A stretch of DNA of 64,000 nucleotides, taken from positions 9,964,099 to 10,028,098 of the forward strand of contig CM041199.1 of assembly GCA_023078555.1 (NCBI GenBank), read 5' to 3'. This DNA comes from Ulva prolifera (lineage: Eukaryota > Chlorophyta > Ulvophyceae > Ulvales > Ulvaceae). Below, piece by piece: positions 41,736 through 56,190 of the stretch (positions within the stretch are counted from its first letter, which is position 1; each line of letters opens with the position of its first letter). The notes beneath the pieces are model-generated. The model was not told where the DNA came from. It saw only the letters and a program-made list of their open reading frames with translations, and made no database searches. The translations under genes were made by a program, and so were the position numbers.

Positions 41736-44700
41736 TTTTCGACATTGACCTCCATTCTGGACATTGACCCCCATACTGGACATTGAGCTCCATTTTCGAC
41801 ATTGACCTCCATTATGGACATTGACCTCCATTCTGGACATTGACCTCCATGCTGGACATTGACCTCCATTCTGGACATTGACCTCCATTCAGGACATTGA
41901 CCTCCATTCTGTACATTGACCTCCATTTCCGACATTGACCTCCATTCTGGACATTGACCTCCATTTCCGACATTGACCTCCATTCTTGACATTGACCTCC
42001 ATTTTCGACATTGACCTCCATTCTGGACATTGACCTCCATGCTGGACATTGACCTCCATTCTGGACATTGACCTCCATTCTGGACATTGACCCCCATTCT
42101 GGACATTGACCTCCATTTCCAACATTGACCTCCATTCTGGACATTGACCTCCATTTTCGACATTGACCTCCATTCTGGACATTGACCTCCATTCTGGACA
42201 TTGACCTCCATGCTGGACATTGACCTCCATTCTGGACATTGACCTCCATTTCCGACATTGACCTCCATTCTGGACATTGACCTCCATTTTCGACATTGAC
42301 CTCCATTATGGACATTGACCTCCATTCTGGACATTGACCTCCATGCTGGCATTGACCTCCATTCTGGACATTGACCTCCATTCAGGACATTGACCTCCAT
42401 TCTGTACATTGACCTCCATTTCCGACATTGACCTCCATTCTGGACATTGACCTCCATTTCGACATTGACGCTCCATTCTGGACATTGACCTCCATTCTGG
42501 ACATGACCTCCATGCTGGACATTGACCTCCATTCTGGACATTGACCTCCATTTCCGACATTGACCTCCAGTCTGGACATTGACCTCCATTTTCGACATTG
42601 ACCTCCATTCTGGACATTGACCTCCATACGTGACATTGAACTCCATTTCCGACATTGACCTCCATTCTGGACATTGACCTCCATTCTGTACTTGACCTCC
42701 ATTTCCGACATTGACCTCCTTTTCGACATTGCCCTCATTCTGGACATTGACCCTCCATTCTCGACATTGACCTCCATTCTGGACATTGACCTCCATCCTG
42801 GTCATTGACCTCCATTCTGGACATTGACCTCCATTTCCGACATTGACCTCCATTTTCGACATTGACCTCCATTCTGGACATTGACCTCCATGCTGGACAT
42901 TGACCTCCATTCTGGACATTGACCTCCATTCTGGACATTGACCCCCATTCTGGACATTGACCTCCATTTCCGACATTGACCTCCATTCTGGACATTGACC
43001 TCCATTCTGGACATTGACCTCCATTCTGGACATTGACCTCCAAGACGGGGTGAGACGGACATTGACCTCCATTCATGACATTAAACTCCATTTCCGACAT
43101 TGACCTCCATTCTGGACATTGACCTCCATTTTCGAAATTGACCTCCATTCTGGACATTGACCTCCATACTGGACATTGACCTCCATTCGGGACATTGACC
43201 TCCATTCTTGACATTGACCTCCATTCTGGACATTGACCTCCATACTGGACATTTACCTCCATTCTGGACATTGACCTCCATTCCTCGACATTGGACCTCC
43301 ATTCTCGACATTGACCTCCATTCTGGACATTGACCTCCATTTTCGACATTGACCTCCATTCTGGACATTGACCTCCATTTTCGACATTGACCTCCATTCT
43401 GGACATTGACCTCCATTTCCGACATTGACCTCCATTCTTGACATTGACCTCCATTTTCGACATTGACCTCCATTCTGGACATTGACCTCCATGCTGGACA
43501 TTGACCTCCATTCTGGACATTGACCTCCATTCTGGACATTGACCCCCATTCTGGACATTGACCTCCATTTCCAACATTGACCTCCATTCTTGACATTGAC
43601 CTCCATTTTCGACATTGACCTCCATTCTGGACATTGACCTCCATTCTGGACATTGACCTCCATGCTGGACATTGACCTCCATTCTGGACATTGACCTCCA
43701 TTTCCGACATTGACCTCCATTCTGGACATTGACCTCCATTTTCGACATTGACCTCCATTCTGGACATTGACCCCCATACTGGACATTGAGCTCCATTTTC
43801 GACATTGACCTCCATATGGACATTGACCTCCATTCTGGACATTGACCTCCATGCTGGACATTGACCTCCATTCTGGACATTGACCTCCATTCAGGACATT
43901 GACCTCCATTCTGTACATTGACCTCCATTTCCGACATTGACCTCCATTCTGGACATTGACCTCCATTTTCGACATTGACCTCCATTCTGGACATTGACCT
44001 CCATTTCCGACATTGACCTCCATTCTGGACATTGACCTCCATTTTCGACATTGACCTCCATTCTGGACATTGACCTCCATACTGGACATTGACCTCCATT
44101 TCCGACATTGACCTCCATTCTGGACATTGACCTCCATTCTGTACATTGACCTCCATTTCCGACATTGACCTCCATTTTCGACATTGACCTCCATTCTGGA
44201 CATTGACCTCCATTCTCGACATTGACCTCCATTCTGGACATTGACCTCCATCCTGGTCATTGACCTCCATTCTGGACATTGACCTCCATTTCCGACATTG
44301 ACCTCCATTTTCGACATTGACCTCCATTCTGGACATTGACCTCCATGCTGGACATTGACCTCCATTCTGGACATTGACCTCCATTCTGGACATTGACCCC
44401 CATTCTGGACATTGACCTCCATTTCCGACATTGACCTCCATTCTGGACATTGACCTCCATTTTCGACATTGACCTCCATTCTGGACATTGACCTCCATTC
44501 TGGACATTGACCTCCATGCTGGACATTGACCTCCATTCTGGACATTGACCTCCATTTTCGACATTGACCTCCATTCTGGACATTGACCTCCATTTCCGAC
44601 ATTGACCTCCATTCAGGACATTGACCTCCATTTTCGACATTGACCTCCATTCTGGACATTGACCCCCATACTGGACATTGAGCTCCATTTTCGACATTGA

Positions 44701-47700
44701 CCTCCATTATGGACATTGACCTCCATTCTGGACATTGACCTCCATTCTGGACATTGACCTCCAAGACGGGTGAGACGGACATTGACCTCCATTCATGACA
44801 TTAAACTCCATTTCCGACATTGACCTCCATTCTGGACATTGACCTCCATTTTCGAAATTGACCTCCATTCTGGACATTGACCTCCATACTGGACATTGAC
44901 CTCCATCGGGACATTGACCTCCATTCTTGACATTGACCTCCATTCTGGACAATGACCTCCATACTGGACATTTACCTCCATTCTGGACATTGACCTCCAT
45001 TCTCGACATTGACCTCCATTCTCGACATTGACCTCCATTCTGGACATTGACCTCCATTTTCGACATTGACCTCCATTCTGGACATTGACCTCCATACTGG
45101 ACATTGACCTCCATTCGGGACATTGACCTCCATTCTGGACATTGACCTCCATTCTGGACATTGACCTCCATACTGGACATTGACCTCCATGCTGGACATT
45201 GACCTCCATTCTGGACATTGACCTCCATCCTGGACATTGACCTCCATTCTGGACATTGACCATCCAGGACGGGTGAGACGGACATTGACCTCCATTCTGG
45301 ACATTGACCTCCATTCTGGACATTGACCTCCATACTGGACATTGACTTCCATCTGGACATTGACTCCATTCTGGACATTGACCTCCAGGACGGGTGAGAC
45401 GGACATTGACCTCCATTCATGACATAAACTACATTTCCGACATTGACCTCCAGGGGGACATTGACTCCATTTCGACATTGACCTCCATTCTGGACATTGA
45501 CCTCCCTTCTGGACATTGACCTCATCCTGGACATGACATTCTGGACATTGACCTCCAGGACGGGTGAGACGGACATTGACCTCCATGGACATTGACCTCC
45601 ATTCTGACATTGACCTCCAGGACGGGTGAGACGGCATGACCTCCATCTCTGGACATTGACCTCCATTTGGACATTGACTCCAGGACGGTGAGACGGACAT
45701 TGACTCTCATTCATGACATTGACCTCCATTTCGACATTGACCTCCATTCTGGACATTGACCTCCATACTGGACATTGACCTCCATTCGGACATTGACCTC
45801 CATTCTGGACATTGACCTCCATTCTGTACATTGACCTCCATTTCCGACATTGACCTCCATTCTGGACATTGACCTCCATTTTCGACATGACCTCCATTCT
45901 GGACATTGACCTCCATTTCCGACATTGACCTCCATTCTGGACATTGACCTCCTGCTGGACATTGACCTCCATTTGGACATTGACCTCCATTCTGGACATT
46001 GACCCCCATTCTGGACATTGACCTCCATTTCACATTGACCTCCATTCTGGACATTGACCTCCATTTCGACATTGACCTCCATTCTCGACATTGACCTCCA
46101 TTCGGACATTGACCTCCATTTCGACATTGACCTCCATTCTGGACATTGACCTCCATTCTGGACATTGACCTCCATTTTCGACATTGACCTCCATTCTGGA
46201 CATTGACCTCCATACTGGACATTGACTCATTCGGGACATTGACCTCCATTTGGACATTGACCTCCATCTGGACATTGACCTCCATACTGGACATGACCTC
46301 CATGCTGGACATTGACCTCCATGCTGACATTGACCTCCAGGACGGGTGAGACGGACATTGACCTCCATTCTGGACATGACCTCCATTTGGACATTGACCT
46401 CCATACTGGACATTGACTTCCATGCTGGACATTGACCTCCATTCTGGACATTGACCTCCAGGACGGGTGTGAGACGGACATTGACCTCCATTCATGACAT
46501 AAACTACATTTGCCGACATTGACCTCCATTCTGGACATTGACCTCCATTCCGACATGACCTCCATTCTGGACATTGACCTCCATTCTGGACATTGACCTC
46601 CATCCTGGACATTGACCCATTATGGACATTGACCTCCATTCTGGACATTGACCTCCATTCTGGATGACCTCCAAGACGGGTGAGAGGACATTGACCTCAT
46701 TCATGACATTAAAACTCCATTTCCGACATTGACCTCCATTCTGGACATTGGACCTCCATTTCGAAATTGAACCTCCATTCTGGACATGACCTCCATCTGG
46801 ACATTGACCTCCATTCGGGACATTGACCTCCATTCTTGACATTGACCTCCATTTGGACCATTGACCTCCATTCTGGACATTGACCTCCATTATGGACATT
46901 GACCTCCATTCTGGACATTGACCCTCCATCCTGGACATTGACCTCCATTCTGGACATGACCTCCAGGACGGGTTGAGACGGACATGACCTCCATTCTGGA
47001 CATTGACCTCCATTCTGGACATTGACCTCCATACTGGACATTGACTTCCATGGCTGGACATTGACCTCCATTCTGGACATTGACCTCCAGGACGGGGTGA
47101 GACGGACATTGACCTCCATTCATGACATTAAACTACATTTCGACATTGACCTCCCATTCTGGACCATTGACCTCCATTCCGACATTGACCTCCATTCTGG
47201 AATTGACCTCCATTCTGGACATTGACCTCCATCCTGGACATGACCTCCATCGTGGACATTGACCTCCATTTGGACATTGACCTCATTTTCGACATGACCT
47301 CCATTTTCGACATTGACCCTCCATTCTGGACATTGACCCCATACTGGACATTGAGCTCCATTTTCGACATTGACCTCCATTATGGACATTGACCTCCATT
47401 CCTGGACATTGACCTCCATGCTTGACATTGACCTCCATTTTCGACATGACCTCCATTCTGGACATGACCTCCATACTGGACATTGACCTCCATTCGGGAC
47501 ATTGACCTCCATTCTGGACATTGACCTCCGTACTGGACATTGCCTCCCATGCTGGACATTGACCTCCATACTGGACATGACTTCCATGCTGGACATTGAC
47601 CTCCATTCTGGACATTGGACCTCCAGGACGGGTGAGACGGCATTGGACCTCCATTCATGACATTAAACTACATTTCCGACATTGACCTCCATTCTGGACA

Positions 47701-48292
47701 TTGACCTCCATTTCCGACATTGACCTATTCTGGACATTGACATCCATTCTGGACATTGACCTCCATCCTGGACATTGACTCCATTCTGGACATTTGACCT
47801 CCATTCTGGACATTGACCTCCATTTTCGACATTGACCTCCATTCTGGACTTGCCTCATGCTGGACATGGACCTCCATTCTGGACATTGACCTCCAGGAGG
47901 GTGAGACGGACATTGACCTCCATTCATGACATTAACTACATTTCCGACATGACCTCCATTTCTGGACATTGACCTCCATCCTGGACATTGACCTCCATCC
48001 TGGGACATTGACCTCCATTCTGGACATTGACCTCCAGGACGGGTGAGACGGACATTGACCTCCATCCTGGGATTGACCTCCATTCTGGACATTGACCTCC
48101 AGGACGGGTGAGACGGACATTGACCTCCATTCATGACATTGACCTCCATTTCCGACATTGACCTCCATTCTGGACATTGACCTCCATACTGGACATTGAC
48201 CTCCATTTCCGGACATTGACCTCCATTCATTGGACATGTACATGACTCCATTCTGTCGACATTGACCTCCATTTCGGACATTGACCTCCATT
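40423..48292. repeat. 7.9-kb segment P, left of the N
   Basis: The unit order from here to the N is repeated immediately after the N in segment Q. Shared private marks include attaacc (about 41,304 and 49,174), attcttg in place of attctgg after atttccg (about 43,436 and 51,301), and gacaatgacc (about 44,950 and 52,810). P is clean at its left end and accumulates indels toward the N. It may be the same genomic sequence as Q. Confidence 0.8.
45524..45708. repeat. 66-bp triple cassette, eroded copy
   Basis: Still recognisable as three cassettes, but only 185 bp because of several deletions. Its clean counterpart is at 53,386-53,582. Confidence 0.75.
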
Positions 48293-48293
48293 N
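48293..48293. other. Single ambiguous base N
   Basis: The only non-ACGT base in the window, inside a broken unit (ttNcctcc). About 340 bp on each side carry the same unit order (atcctgg-atcctgg-attctgg, 28-bp unit, atcctgg, attctgg, 28-bp unit, attcatg). This is consistent with an unresolved contig join. Confidence 0.9.
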
Positions 48294-51200
48294 CCTCCAT
48301 TCTGGACATTGACCCTCCATCCTGGACATTGACCCCATCCTGGACATTGACCTCCATTTGGACATTGACCTCCAGGACGGGTGAGACGACATTGACATCC
48401 ATCCTGGAGATTGACCCCATTCTGGACATTGACCTCCAGGACGGGTGAGACGGACATTGACCTCCATCATGAATGACCTCCCATTCCGACATTGACCTCC
48501 ATTCTGGACATTGACCTCCATACTGGACATTGACCTCCATTTCCGACATTGACCTCCATTCTCTGGACATTGACCTCCATTCTGTACTTGACCTCCATTT
48601 CCGACATTGACCTCCATTTTCGACATTGACCTCCATTCGGACATTGACCTCCATCTCCGACTTGACCTCCATTCTGGACATTGACCTCCATCCCTGGTCA
48701 TTGACCTCCATTCTGGACATTGACCTCCATTTCCCGACATTGACCTCCATTTTTCGACATTGACCTCCATTCTGGACATTGACACCCTCCATTCTCGACA
48801 TTGACCTCCATTCTGGACATTGACCCCATGCTGGACATTGACCCCATTCTGGACATTGACCTCCATTCTGGACATTGACCTCCATGCTGGCATTGACCTC
48901 CATTCTGGACATTGACCTCCTTCTGGACATTGACCTCCAATCTGGACATTGACCTCCATTCTGGACATTGACCTCCATCTGGACAATTGACCCGCCTTCT
49001 CGACTTGACCTCCATTCGGGACATTGACCTCCATGCTGGACATTGACCTCCATTCTGGACATACCTCAATTTCTGGACATTGACCTCCATTCTCGACATG
49101 ACCTCCATTCTCGACATTGACCTCCATTCGGACATTGACCTCCATTTCCGACATTGACTCCATTCTGGACATTAACCTCCATTCTGGACATTGACCTCCA
49201 TTTCGACATGACCTCCATTCTGGACATTGACTCCATACTGGACAGTTGACCCTCCATTCGGGACATTTGACCTCCATTCTGACATTGACCTCCATTCTGG
49301 ACATTGACCTCCATATGGACATTGACCTCCATGCTGGACATTGACCTCCATTTCTGGCATTGACACTCCAGGACGGTGAGACGGACATTGACCTCCATTC
49401 TGGACATTGACCATCCATTCTGGACATTGACCTCCATAACTGGACATTGACTTCCATGCTGGACATTGACCTCCATTCTGGACATTGACCTCCAGGACGG
49501 GTGAGACGGACATTGACCTCCATTCATGACATTAAACTACATTTCCGACTTGACCTCCATTCTGGACATTGACCTCCATTTCCGACATTGACCTCCATTT
49601 TCGACATTGACCTCCATCTGGACATTGACCCCCATACTGGCATTGAGCTCCATTTCGACATTGACCCTCCATTATGGACATTGACCCTCCATTCTGGACA
49701 TTGACCTCCATGCTGGACTTGACCTCCATTCGGACATTGACCTCCATTCAGGACATTGACCTCCATTCTGTACATTGACCTCCATTTCCGACATTGACTC
49801 CATTCTGGACATTGACCTCCATTTTCCGACATTGACCTCCATTCTTGACATTGACCCTCCATTTTCGACATTGACCTCCATCTGGACATTGACCTCCATG
49901 CTGGACATTGACCTCCATTCTGGACATGACCTCCATTCTGGACATTGACCCCCATTTCTGGACATTGACCTCCATTTCCAACATGACCTCCATTCTGGAC
50001 ATTGACCTCCATTTTCGACATTGACCTCCATTCTGGACATTGACCTCCATTCTGGACATTGACCTCCATGCTGGACATTGACCTCCATTCTGGACATTGA
50101 CCCTCCTTTCCGACATTGACCTCCATTCTGGACATTGACCTCCTTTTCGACATTGACCTCCATTATGGACATTGACCCCCATTCTGGACATTGACCTCCA
50201 TGCTGGACTTGACCTCCATTCTGGACATATGACCTCCATTCCTGACATTGACCTCCATTCTGTACATTGACTCATTTCCGACATTGACCTCCATTCGGGA
50301 CATGACTCCATTGTCGACATTGCCCTCCATTCTGGCATTGACCCCATTTCTGGACATTGACCTCCATGCTGGACATTGACCTCCATTCTGGACATTGACC
50401 TCCATTTCCGACATTGACCTCCATTCTGGACATTGAACCTCCATTTTCGACATTGACCTCCATTCTGGACTCATTGACCTCCATACTGGACATTGACCTC
50501 CATTTCCGACATTGACCTCCATTCTGGACATTGACCTCCATTCTGTACATTGACCTCCATTTCCGACATTGAGACCTCCATCTATTTCGACATTGACCTC
50601 CATTCTGGCATTGACCTCCATTCTCGACATTTACTCCATTCTGGACATTGACCGCCATCCTGGTCTTGACCTCCATTCTGGACATTGACCTCCTGTTCCG
50701 ACATTGACCTCCATTTTCGACATTGACCTCCATTCTGGACATTGACCTCCATGCTGGACATTGACCTCCATTCCCATTCCTGGACATTGACCTCCATTCT
50801 GGACATTGACCCCCATCTCTGGACATTGACCTCCATTTCCGACATTGACCTCCATTCTGGACATTGACCTCCTTCTGGACATTGACCTCCATTCTGGACA
50901 GTGACCTCCAAGACGGGTGAGACGGCATTGACCCCATTCTAGACATTAAACTCCATTTCCGACATTGACCTCCATTCTGGACATTGACCTCCATTTTTCG
51001 AAATTGACCTCCATTCTGGACATTGACCTCCATACTGGACATTGACCATCCATTCGGGACATTGACCTCCATTCTTGACATTGACCTCCATTCTGGACAT
51101 TGACCTCCATACTGGACATTTACCTCCATTCTGGACATTGACCTCCATTCTCGGACATTGACCTCCATTCTCGACATTGACCTCCATTCTGGACATTGAC

Positions 51201-53385
51201 CTCCATTTTCGACATTGACCTCCATTCTGGACTTGACCTCCATTTTCGACATTGACCTCCATCTGGACATTGACCTCCATTTCCGACATTGACCTCCATT
51301 CTTGACATTGACCTCCATTTTCGACATTGACCTCCATTCTGGACATTGACCTCCATGCTGGACATTGGACCTCCATTCCTGGACATTGACCTCCATTCTG
51401 GACATTGACCCCCATTCTGGACATTGACCTCCATTTCCAACATTGACCTCCATTCTTGACATTGACCTCCATTTTCGACATTGACCTCCATTCTGGACAT
51501 TGACCTCCATTCTGGACATTGACCTCCATGCTGGACATTGACCTCCATCTGGACATTGACCTCCATTTCCGACATTGACCTCCATTCTGACATTGACCTC
51601 CATTTTCGACATTGACCTCCATTCTGGACATTGACCCCCATACTGGACATTGAGCTCCATTTTCGACATTGACCTCCATTATGGACATTGACCTCCATTC
51701 TGGACATTGACCTCCATGCTGGACATTGGACCTCCATTCTGGACATTGACCTCCATTCAGGACATTGACCTCCATTCTGTACATTGACCTCCATTTCCGA
51801 CATTGACCTCCATTCTGGACATTGACCTCCATTTTCGACATTGACCTCCATTCTGGACATTGACCTCCATTTCCGACATTGACCTCCATTCTGGACATTG
51901 ACCTCCATTTTCGACATTGACCTCCATTCTGGACATTGACCTCCATACTGGGACATTGACCTCCATTCCGACATTGACCTCCATTCTGGACATTGACCTC
52001 CATTCTGTACATTGACCTCCATTTCCGACATTGACCTCCATTTTCGACATTGACCTCCATTCTGGACATTGACCTCCATTCTCGACATTGACCTCCATTC
52101 TGGACATTGACCTCCATCCTGGTCATTGACCTCCATTCTGGACATTGACCTCCATTTCCGACATTGACCTCCATTTTCGACATTGACCTCCATTCTGGAC
52201 ATTGACCTCCATGCTGGACATTGACCTCCATTCTGGACATTGACCTCCATTCTGGACATTGACCCCCATTCTGGACATTGACCTCCATTTCCGACATTGA
52301 CCTCCATTCTGGACATTGACCTCCATTTTCGACATTGACCTCCATTCGGACATTGACCTCCATTCTGGACATTGACCTGCTGGACATTGACCTCCATTCT
52401 GACATTGACCTCCATTTTCGACATTGACCTCCATTCTGGACATTGACCTCCATTTCCGACATTGACCTCCATTCAGGACATTGACCTCCATTTTCGACAT
52501 TGACCTCCATTCTGGACATTGACCCCCATACTGGACATTGAGCTCCATTTTCGACATTGACCTCCATTATGGACATTGACCTCCATTCTGGACATTGACC
52601 TCCATTCTGGACATTGACCTCCAAGACGGGTGAGACGGACATTGACCTCCATTCATGACATTAAACTCCATTTCCGACATTGACCTCCATTCTGGACATT
52701 GACCTCCATTTTCGAAATTGACCTCCATTCTGGACATTGACCTCCATACTGGACATTGACCTCCATTCGGGACATTGACCTCCATTCTTGACATTGACCT
52801 CCATTCTGGACAATGACCTCCATACTGGACATTTACCTCCATTCTGGACATTGACCTCCATTCTCGACATTGACCTCCATTCTCGACATTGACCTCCATT
52901 CTGGACATTGACCTCCATTTTCGACATTGACCTCCATTCTGGACATTGACCTCCATACTGGACATTGACCTCCATTCGGGACATTGACCTCCATTCTGGA
53001 CATTGACCTCCATTCTGGACATTGACCTCCATACTGGACATTGACCTCCATGCTGGACATTGACCTCCATTCTGGACATTGACCTCCATCCTGGACATTG
53101 ACCTCCATTCTGGACATTGACCTCCAGGACGGGTGAGACGGACATTGACCTCCATTCTGGACATTGACCTCCATTCTGGACATTGACCTCCATACTGGAC
53201 ATTGACTTCCATGCTGGACATTGACCTCCATTCTGGACATTGACCTCCAGGACGGGTGAGACGGACATTGACCTCCATTCATGACATTAAACTACATTTC
53301 CGACATTGACCTCCATTCTGGACATTGACCTCCATTTCCGACATTGAACCTCCATTCTGGACATTGACCTCCATTCTGGACCTCC

Positions 53386-53582
53386 ATCCTGGACATTGAC
53401 CTCCATTCTGGACATTGACCTCCAGGACGGGTGAGACGGACATTGACCTCCATCCTGGACATTGACCTCCATTCTGGACATTGACCTCCAGGACGGTGAG
53501 ACGGACATTGACCTCCATCCTGGACATTGACCTCCATTCTGGACATTGACCTCCAGGACGGGTGAGACGGACATTGACCTCC
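53386..53582. repeat. 66-bp triple cassette, copy 10 (197 bp)
   Basis: One g is missing in the middle 28-bp unit (ggacggtgag). Just upstream, near 53,378, part of a core is lost (attctggacctcc). Confidence 0.9.
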
Positions 53583-55556
53583 ATTCATGACATTGACCTC
53601 CATTTCCGACATTGACCTCCATTCTGGACATTGACCTCCATACTGGACATTGACCTCCATTCAGGACATTGACCTCCATTCTGGACATTGACCTCCATTC
53701 TGTACATTGACCTCCATTTCCGACATTGACCTCCATTCTGGACATTGACCTCCATTTTCGACATTGACCTCCATTCTGGACATTGACCTCCATTTCCGAC
53801 ATTGACCTCCATTCTGGACATTGACCTCCATGCTGGACATTGACCTCCATTCTGGACATTGACCTCCATTCTGGACATTGACCCCCATTCTGGACATTGA
53901 CCTCCATTTCCAACATTGACCTCCATTCTGGACATTGACCTCCATTTTCGACATTGACCTCCATTCTCGACATTGACCTCCATTCGGGACATTGACCTCC
54001 ATTTCCGACATTGACCTCCATTCTGGACATTGACCTCCATTCTGGACATTGACCTCCATTTTCGACATTGACCTCCATTCTGGACATTGACCTCCATACT
54101 GGACATTGACCTCCATTCGGGACATTGACCTCCATTCTGGACATTGACCTCCATTCTGGACATTGACCTCCATACTGGACATTGACCTCCATGCTGGACA
54201 TTGACCTCCATTCTGGACATTGACCTCCAGGACGGGTGAGACGGACATTGACCTCCATTCTGGACATTGACCTCCATTCTGGACATTGACCTCCATACTG
54301 GACATTGACTTCCATGCTGGACATTGACCTCCATTCTGGACATTGACCTCCAGGACGGGTGAGACGGACATTGACCTCCATTCATGACATTAACTACATT
54401 TCCGACATTGACCTCCATTCTGGACATTGACCTCCATTTCCGACATTGACCTCCATTCTGGACATTGACCTCCATTCTGGACATTGACCTCCATCCTGGA
54501 CATTGACCTCCATTATGGACATTGACCTCCATTCTGGACATTGACCTCCATTCTGGACATTGACCTCCAAGACGGGTGAGACGGACATTGACCTCCATTC
54601 ATGACATTAAACTCCATTTCCGACATTGACCTCCATTCTGGACATTGACCTCCATTTTCGAAATTGACCTCCATTCTGGACATTGACCTCCATACTGGAC
54701 ATTGACCTCCATTCGGGACATTGACCTCCATTCTTGACATTGACCTCCATTCTGGACATTGACCTCCATTCTGGACATTGACCTCCATTATGGACATTGA
54801 CCTCCATTCTGGACATTGACCTCCATCCTGGACATTGACCTCCATTCTGGACATTGACCTCCAGGACGGGTGAGACGGACATTGACCTCCATTCTGGACA
54901 TTGACCTCCATTCTGGACATTGACCTCCATACTGGACATTGACTTCCATGCTGGACATTGACCTCCATTCTGGACATTGACCTCCAGGACGGGTGAGACG
55001 GACATTGACCTCCATTCATGACATTAAACTACATTTCCGACATTGACCTCCATTCTGGACATTGACCTCCATTTCCGACATTGACCTCCATTCTGGACAT
55101 TGACCTCCATTCTGGACATTGACCTCCATCCTGGACATTGACCTCCATTCTGGACATTGACCTCCATTCTGGACATTGACCTCCATTTTCGACATTGACC
55201 TCCATTTTCGACATTGACCTCCATTCTGGACATTGACCCCCATACTGGACATTGAGCTCCATTTTCGACATTGACCTCCATTATGGACATTGACCTCCAT
55301 TCTGGACATTGACCTCCATGCTGGACATTGACCTCCATTTTCGACATTGACCTCCATTCTGGACATTGACCTCCATACTGGACATTGACCTCCATTCGGG
55401 ACATTGACCTCCATTCTGGACATTGACCTCCGTACTGGACATTGACCTCCATGCTGGACATTGACCTCCATACTGGACATTGACTTCCATGCTGGACATT
55501 GACCTCCATTCTGGACATTGACCTCCAGGACGGGTGAGACGGACATTGACCTCCAT

Positions 55557-56190
55557 TCATGACATTAAACTACATTTCCGACATTGACCTCCATTCTGGA
55601 CATTGACCTCCATTTCCGACATTGACCTCCATTCTGGACATTGACCTCCATTCTGGACATTGACCTCCATCCTGGACATTGACCTCCATTCTGGACATTG
55701 ACCTCCATTCTGGACATTGACCTCCATTTTCGACATTGACCTCCATTCTGGACATTGACCTCCATGCTGGACATGGACCTCCATTCTGGACATTGACCTC
55801 CAGGACGGGTGAGACGGACATTGACCTCCATTCATGACATTAAACTACATTTCCGACATTGACCTCCATTCTGGACATTGACCTCCATCCTGGACATTGA
55901 CCTCCATCCTGGACATTGACCTCCATTCTGGACATTGCCTCCAGGACGGGTGAGACGGACATTGACCTCCATCCTGGAGATTGACCTCCATTCTGGACAT
56001 TGACCTCCAGGACGGGTGAGACGGACATTGACCTCCATTCATGACATTGACCTCCATTTCCGACATTGACCTCCATTCTGGACATTGACCTCCATACTGG
56101 ACATTGACCTCCATTTCCGACATTGACCTCCATTCTGGACATTGACCTCCATTCTGTACATTGACCTCCATTTCCGACATTGACCTCCAT
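55557..56190. repeat. Alpha/beta HOR piece inside segment Q
   Basis: Same landmark order as 6,058-6,700: taaacta, catggacc, 28-bp unit, taaacta, two atcctgg units, gagattg cassette, attcatg-attgacc, attctgt. It has a one-base loss near 55,937 (ggacattgcctcc). Confidence 0.8.

Larger units (their letters stand above)
44880..51740. other. Indel-rich zone of the array
   Basis: From about 44.9 kb, and most densely from about 45.35 to 50.95 kb, units lose or gain single bases every few tens of bp. Examples are tttcg for ttttcg, gacatgacc for gacattgacc, gggtgtgagacgg, and ccttctgg. A smaller cluster lies at 42.34-42.76 kb. Substitutions are rare, and the HOR order underneath is intact. This error spectrum suggests unpolished long-read consensus rather than ancient decay. 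Confidence 0.8.
48294..56190. repeat. 7.9-kb segment Q, right of the N
   Basis: Repeats the order of P at an offset of about 7,860-7,900, drifting with the indels. Error density is highest next to the N and falls to nearly clean sequence after about 52.6 kb, the mirror image of P. It contains the clean versions of P's noisiest parts (53.3-56.1 kb against 45.4-48.3 kb). Confidence 0.8.

Noticed and set aside
47022..47225. 67-codon plus-strand open frame
   Set aside because: It appears only in the indel-rich zone, where frameshifts skip the regular TGA of attgacc. The counterpart clean sequence near 54.9-55.1 kb has no such frame.
44880..51740. Genuinely ancient, degenerate edge of the satellite
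   Set aside because: Departures are almost all one-base indels, the HOR order is intact, clean copies of the same segments lie on the far sides, and the zone centres on an N. Sequencing or assembly error explains it better.
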